This document shows, piece after piece, positions 59,795-64,000 of a stretch of DNA of 64,000 bases; within the stretch, counting starts at the first letter, position 1, and every line of letters starts with the position of its first letter. This DNA comes from Galerina marginata (Eukaryota; Basidiomycota; Agaricomycetes; Agaricales; Galerinaceae). The DNA is taken from contig JAECYW010000009.1 of the NCBI GenBank assembly GCA_023014335.1, positions 434,001 through 498,000 of the forward strand, in the 5' to 3' direction. The position numbers were made by a program, and so were the translations under genes. Below the pieces are notes generated by a model. It was given only the letters and a program-made list of their open reading frames with translations. It ran no database searches and had not been told where the DNA came from.

Positions 59795-61332
59795 TCAGAC
59801 GCCCGAATTTTCCGTCCGTAGAAGACTCAAGTACAAGAACCCTTTTGAATTGAAAGGTTGCCAATGATCTTCGCATTCAGTGTCGCAATATTAATCATAC
59901 AACGGGCCTGGAGAACGGGCATGGAGGCAGGTCATGGTGGTGCTTAAAGTTAAAGTACGCGTTTTTAGTTCTCATTCCGCGCAAAGGTTCTAATCGCACT
60001 GACCTTTTCCCGTACTTTCTCGCGGCTCACTCCAGTCATGTGTCAAAGATTCTCGACGACTGTTACGTCCAGGCTGTCGACGTTTTGCATGCTAAGTCGT
60101 TTCTGTTGTTCCTTCGAAGCATTAAGACCTTCAAAGCCAATTTTTGCCGTAGGCGGAAATGCCAGACATGCAGGAGGCCCTTGCTGCTGGTCGTAGCTGC
60201 CCCTGCCCATCCTCGGTTTCGCGCCGTCGTTGACGCTGTTCTTGTCAGCTTATCGGTCGTTCTTGTATCCGTACAGTCGCTGTCAAATCAGCTGAGTGGG
60301 CTGGGTCTTATTTTCGTGCTGGAGGTAACAGACCCCCACAGGTTTCTTGGTGGTGACCTTAAACTCCAGACATGTTCTGGAGGTTCTGCCTCTGCCATTG
60401 CCGTTGCGGGCGTTGAAGTGACTGAATGATGCTGGTGCTGATGAAGCAGGAGGATATGGCAAAATTGACAATGCATGGAGAATGCTCCGCACTCTTGTCA
60501 CTATATTTTCCTTCGAAGCCCAATAGGTAAGGTCCAGTCTCAAAATACTACATTTCCCAAAATCATTTTCGTTTCAAAGCTGCTTTCTCGCGACCTTCTT
60601 GAAGATTTCGTGTCGCTTTCACCCCACACGTTGTTAATCGCATAAAGTCCAGTCTACTGGGTCCCCCAAAATCTCCAAATGTGATTGCTTAAACGTTAGT
60701 TCCAAGCTCAACAAACCCCTCCCAGAGTCCCAGAGGCTGCAACCTAACTCGCACGGCATCGTGATCCTCTCTTATATTCCTGACAGGTCGACGCTCTTTA
60801 GCATTGCTACCAGCGGAAACGACGTCTGGATCAGTAAGGTTTTGTGCATGGGTCTCATGATTTGTTTCTTACGACTGTGCCCTCAAATTTAGGCCTCGTG
60901 TTACGAGTCGTGTTGACCATCAAGCCTCAGGTCTTAGGAAGACTGTAAGAGTCCAGAACCATCGCGACACCGATAGTGATAATAGCCACGCTGCTCATGG
61001 CGAGCAATCACGATGCGTGATTACAATGCGCAGCCTGCCAAACTGAAACATTTACTTAGATTCAGAATTCGAAGAGAATTCCATTCAGACGCTCAAGATG
61101 GAAAGAAAAGGGAAGAATTCGGCCCATCGATATGACATTTGTCGGAACATATGTTCTGCACGCCTACATTCTCCATCGCACTATCACGGACCACACACAC
61201 GCCTTTCGATCTAAGCTGATCCTACTGTATGGCAAACACAGCGCTGACGATATAAAAACAGAAGGACAATCATCACCTAGGTAAGGAGCCCACTTTGAAA
61301 CATTGCTCACCAATATCTCCATTCTGGCAATT
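59795..61332. other. No supported gene
   Basis: A 129-codon plus frame at 60040-60429 and minus frames opposite it have no recognisable family. The stretch near 60150 weakly resembles 12490-12540. Confidence 0.45.
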
Positions 61333-62022
61333 ATGTCCACCTTTAACGCCAAGCTCTACAACAATCTTCCCTACATCGCAGACGCGAACACTCGCTTCGA
61401 GAAGCAACTCGAAGCCGCCAATATTACCCGTTCACAGTTCTTTTTGGAGCTTGGCCGCCTCTTTTTTGGGTTCCAATACGCCGACCGCTATGCCGTCTGC
61501 CTTATCCACCGTCATTACTCCCTCAACCACGACGAGCTGATGGTCACAACCGACTCTAGCACTGAACCCTCCATCGTCTCTCGCACTAGACCCTTCCCCA
61601 GCAAGTCCCTAAATATCATAGGCGAGCTCTGGACGAGCAACGGTGACGTACTCGAGCACAGGTTTACCAACGACCCCGCATCTCATCCCCCCCCCCCTCC
61701 TCCCGAGTTCTTTGCCAAGTTTAGATGCTTCCTCCATAACTATGGAATCGACACTTTGGGCGTCGGCTATGCTCCTGTAAATCTACCGGATGAATATTTG
61801 CTTTTGGAGTCGCCTGGACATGAAGACCGAGAGCAGTTTACTACTCAAGTTCAACGCTCATCCTCTGAGCTTGAGGACAGTATCGAAGCTGCGTGGAGCC
61901 TCAGGGTCAAATTGGTAGTTGGGCTTCGCGCGATGGGAAGTTGCTGTAACTGTACCCATGGGTGTATCTCAGCTAACGCGGTATTGGTGGACAAGCCCGA
62001 CGAACGCTCTACACGCAAATAA
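61333..62022 (+). CDS. Hypothetical protein, single exon, 229 aa
   Basis: Starts MSTFNAKLYNNLPYIADANT and stays open for 229 codons with a compact, protein-like composition: QFFLELGRLFFGFQYADRYA, a VCLIHRHYSLNHDELMV segment, a six-Pro run encoded by a poly-C tract, FRCFLHNYGIDTLGVGYAP and a C-terminal Cys cluster CCNCTHGC that could bind metal. An in-frame codon upstream at 61303 is not supported by composition. No signal peptide or membrane helix. I recognise similar small fungal ORFs but no named domain. Function unknown. Confidence 0.65.
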   Translation: MSTFNAKLYNNLPYIADANTRFEKQLEAANITRSQFFLELGRLFFGFQYADRYAVCLIHRHYSLNHDELMVTTDSSTEPSIVSRTRPFPSKSLNIIGELWTSNGDVLEHRFTNDPASHPPPPPPEFFAKFRCFLHNYGIDTLGVGYAPVNLPDEYLLLESPGHEDREQFTTQVQRSSSELEDSIEAAWSLRVKLVVGLRAMGSCCNCTHGCISANAVLVDKPDERSTRK

Positions 62023-63424
62023 AGGCAGGGGTCGCGGTCGCCTCTACTTGTTGCACCTTCATGCCACATTTGTAGCGATGCACGCTCTTAATCCTCTATT
62101 TGGCCGTCCCGCAGCCACGTTGAATCCCTTACAAAGTCCAAATTTTTTAGAATCACTGTCTAGTTATGGAGTTTTTCGTATCCCTCAATTCATCGTGTAC
62201 CCAGTCGGTTCTTTTCTTCGCCCTCGTTATTATTGTCACCACATTTCCTTCCTCTTAACTGTTGCTTTTCAATATTTTCTTCTATCATTTGCTATAGAAC
62301 TCTCCTCTTTTTTGACTGAACGTCGATCCCTTGTCCAATTATCTTTCTTAGTCCGACCGCAAAAGATATCAAGACAACCTCCACAAGAGCAGTCCAGTAC
62401 ATACATACAAAGAAAACTTGACGAAAACTCGTCGAAATTTCCTCGTAGGCATAACGACAGTTCATCTCATCAGCAAGTTAGCATTTTACTTTTTCGCTTT
62501 TTGCATTAAAATTCCTGTGAAATAAGGTGTTTTTCAGGGAAAATCACTGCAAAATCAGCAGGTCTCAACGCCAGCTTTTTGCCAATCGACACCTAGCTTT
62601 TTCCACCTGCCGCATGAAGAAATAATTGTGGAAATTACAGAACAGAAATGGTAAAAGCCACGGAGTCGTATATAATTGCAGTATAATCGTGCCCTCTGTT
62701 GACTACGACATCGATGAGACCTAACGAGACGTGATCACACTGATCCACTGAATCCCCTCTCAAAATGGGGCACTGTCAGGTCGGCGCTTAAGAAATCGAT
62801 GATCAACATACTGCGAGCTCATCCACCCCATCGATAAGAGGGTAACGCCTTTTAAAGTTAAATGGGTGGTACACAGCCCTCGTCGTTAATTTTGATAGTC
62901 GATCAATCGGGCGAGATTTGAGGGCAGGGGGCAACCTATTTTTGCTCACCTCGATTTAAGCGCCAAAGGAAATCCAGTGGGTTCTCATCCTGAGCAAACC
63001 AGCTAGTGTAGATCGCAATTTAGGTCGGCACACGGTCATGGACCTCCACAATATCTTGGTGTAAGTAAATTTCCCCTAGATTGCATACACAGTATGAGTA
63101 TGCCAACCAACCCGAATCCTTGAGACGCAACATGAATGTAAACACGTTGCACCATCGGAATTCGGATTCTCATAAGCAGGGAACCTGAAGGCTCAGGGTC
63201 TTGGGGGTACTTCTCCATAGAGTTCCATGCACATTATCCGACGCCAAACACGAGATAACGGGGGTGCAACCCAAGATTATATTATAACTGTCCTTCAAGT
63301 AGAAGTTTGAAAGCGAAACATGCTTTGCCAACAGCGCAGATTAGCCGCGAGAGGGTCTGGATTGTAACACGTGGGAGCAATGGCCGATCGGGTTCCGCCG
63401 CTGAAGCATCGATGAACTTGGACG
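62023..63424. other. No supported gene
   Basis: AT-rich. A plus frame to 62509 overlaps the preceding gene in another frame and is probably spurious. Confidence 0.45.
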
Positions 63425-63730
63425 CGTTGAATTGGAAAACAGCTGAACACGATGTGAACGCGGCTTGAAAGTCCGTATTTTATAAGATGGTAAACAACAG
63501 TCTAGGGCGGAAGTTCGAGAGCCGTCGAAGGCGGGATATACGTAGGGGCTGTCCTGGAGGTCCTGCGCATGACTGGAGACGCCATCGGAGAACTATGGCA
63601 GAAGGACCTAACTTTAGCTTCATAAAGAGGGTAGTAGAAGATGCGCATATTTCACCGTAAGCACTAACCAAGCTTCCCTCTCCTACTTCCACGCATCCTA
63701 ACCTGGCGTATTCCTCGGACCTCATATAAT
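63425..63730 (-). repeat. Dispersed repeat, copy 4 of 4
   Basis: Minus-strand copy of the 8650-8900 block, sharing GGAGGTCCTGCGCATGACTG with copy 3 (GGAGGTCCTGCGCATGGCTG) and a GCGTTGAATTGGAA flank. One 99-codon frame (63480-63779) stays open through it but has no family match. Confidence 0.6.
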
Positions 63731-63764
63731 GAACCACGACGCGGGGCCAGTAGGGGTGCGCGCC

Positions 63765-63920
63765 GTACCGTAACGGCATACGGCCGTAAAGTTACGGGTG
63801 TCCTACGGCGACGGAACTGCCGTGGCCGTACCGTAAAGCGCTAAACCAGATGCTCGACGGTACGGTACGGTGGCAAAACGGCAAAAAACGGCCGCTTACG
63901 GTGGTACGGCGCTTGTGCGA
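63765..63920. repeat. CCGTA/TACGG-rich cluster
   Basis: About 150 bp packed with TACGG and its complement CCGTA in both orientations (for example GACGGTACGGTACGGTGG). It lies at the window edge, so its full extent is unknown. Confidence 0.7.
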
Positions 63921-64000
63921 GACCAAGTCAATTAAACGTGCCATTTCTGCAGAGAGAACACTATATGGACTGATTTATTTATTGACAGCTACTAATTAGC

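Overview
The window looks like nuclear DNA of an agaricomycete (mushroom-forming basidiomycete), probably a wood or litter decayer. The evidence is intron-dense genes (introns mostly 48-65 nt, GT..AG), a secreted class II (lignin-peroxidase-type) peroxidase, a second GPI-anchored heme peroxidase, a DUF6533 membrane protein, agaricomycete-style F-box proteins, an RTC4-like protein, a KDZ-type transposase-like gene and an Ngaro-type tyrosine-recombinase retrotransposon. Exon coordinates were derived by hand from reading frames and splice signals. Family names come from motif recognition only, because no database could be searched.

Layout. 3.3-7.2 kb holds a single-pass membrane protein and an 8-exon GPI-anchored peroxidase, both on the minus strand. 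8.6-12.1 kb is one arm of an inverted segmental duplication carrying a broken F-box-like gene; the other arm is at 49.7-53.5 kb. 14.3-19.5 kb is the most interesting locus: two UstYa/DUF3328-type oxidase genes (minus) next to a divergently transcribed secreted peptide precursor (plus). The precursor has 16 near-identical 13-14-residue units ending in NIIWS, each on its own 39- or 42-nt phase-0 exon. I read this as an undescribed dikaritin-like RiPP cluster. 22.6-27.2 kb has a GC-rich F-box protein and a Ser/Pro-rich hypothetical gene with a long polypurine intron. 27.8-30 kb is diverged noncoding repeats. 30.4-32.1 kb is a DUF6533 gene. 34.8-38.2 kb is an RTC4-like gene and 40.0-42.4 kb a KDZ-like transposase gene. 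43.1-43.9 kb is a short TIR element. 46.0-48.0 kb is an 18-exon class II peroxidase with the catalytic surface Trp but without a complete Mn site. 53.8-59.8 kb is a structurally complete Ngaro element. 61.3-62.0 kb is a small hypothetical gene.

How genes work together: the only clear functional cluster is 14.3-19.5 kb, where a secretory precursor would be cut at basic sites in the secretory pathway and its cores oxidatively modified by the two membrane-anchored UstYa-like proteins. The two peroxidases are far apart and independent. The rest is a patchwork of repeats and mobile elements between single genes.
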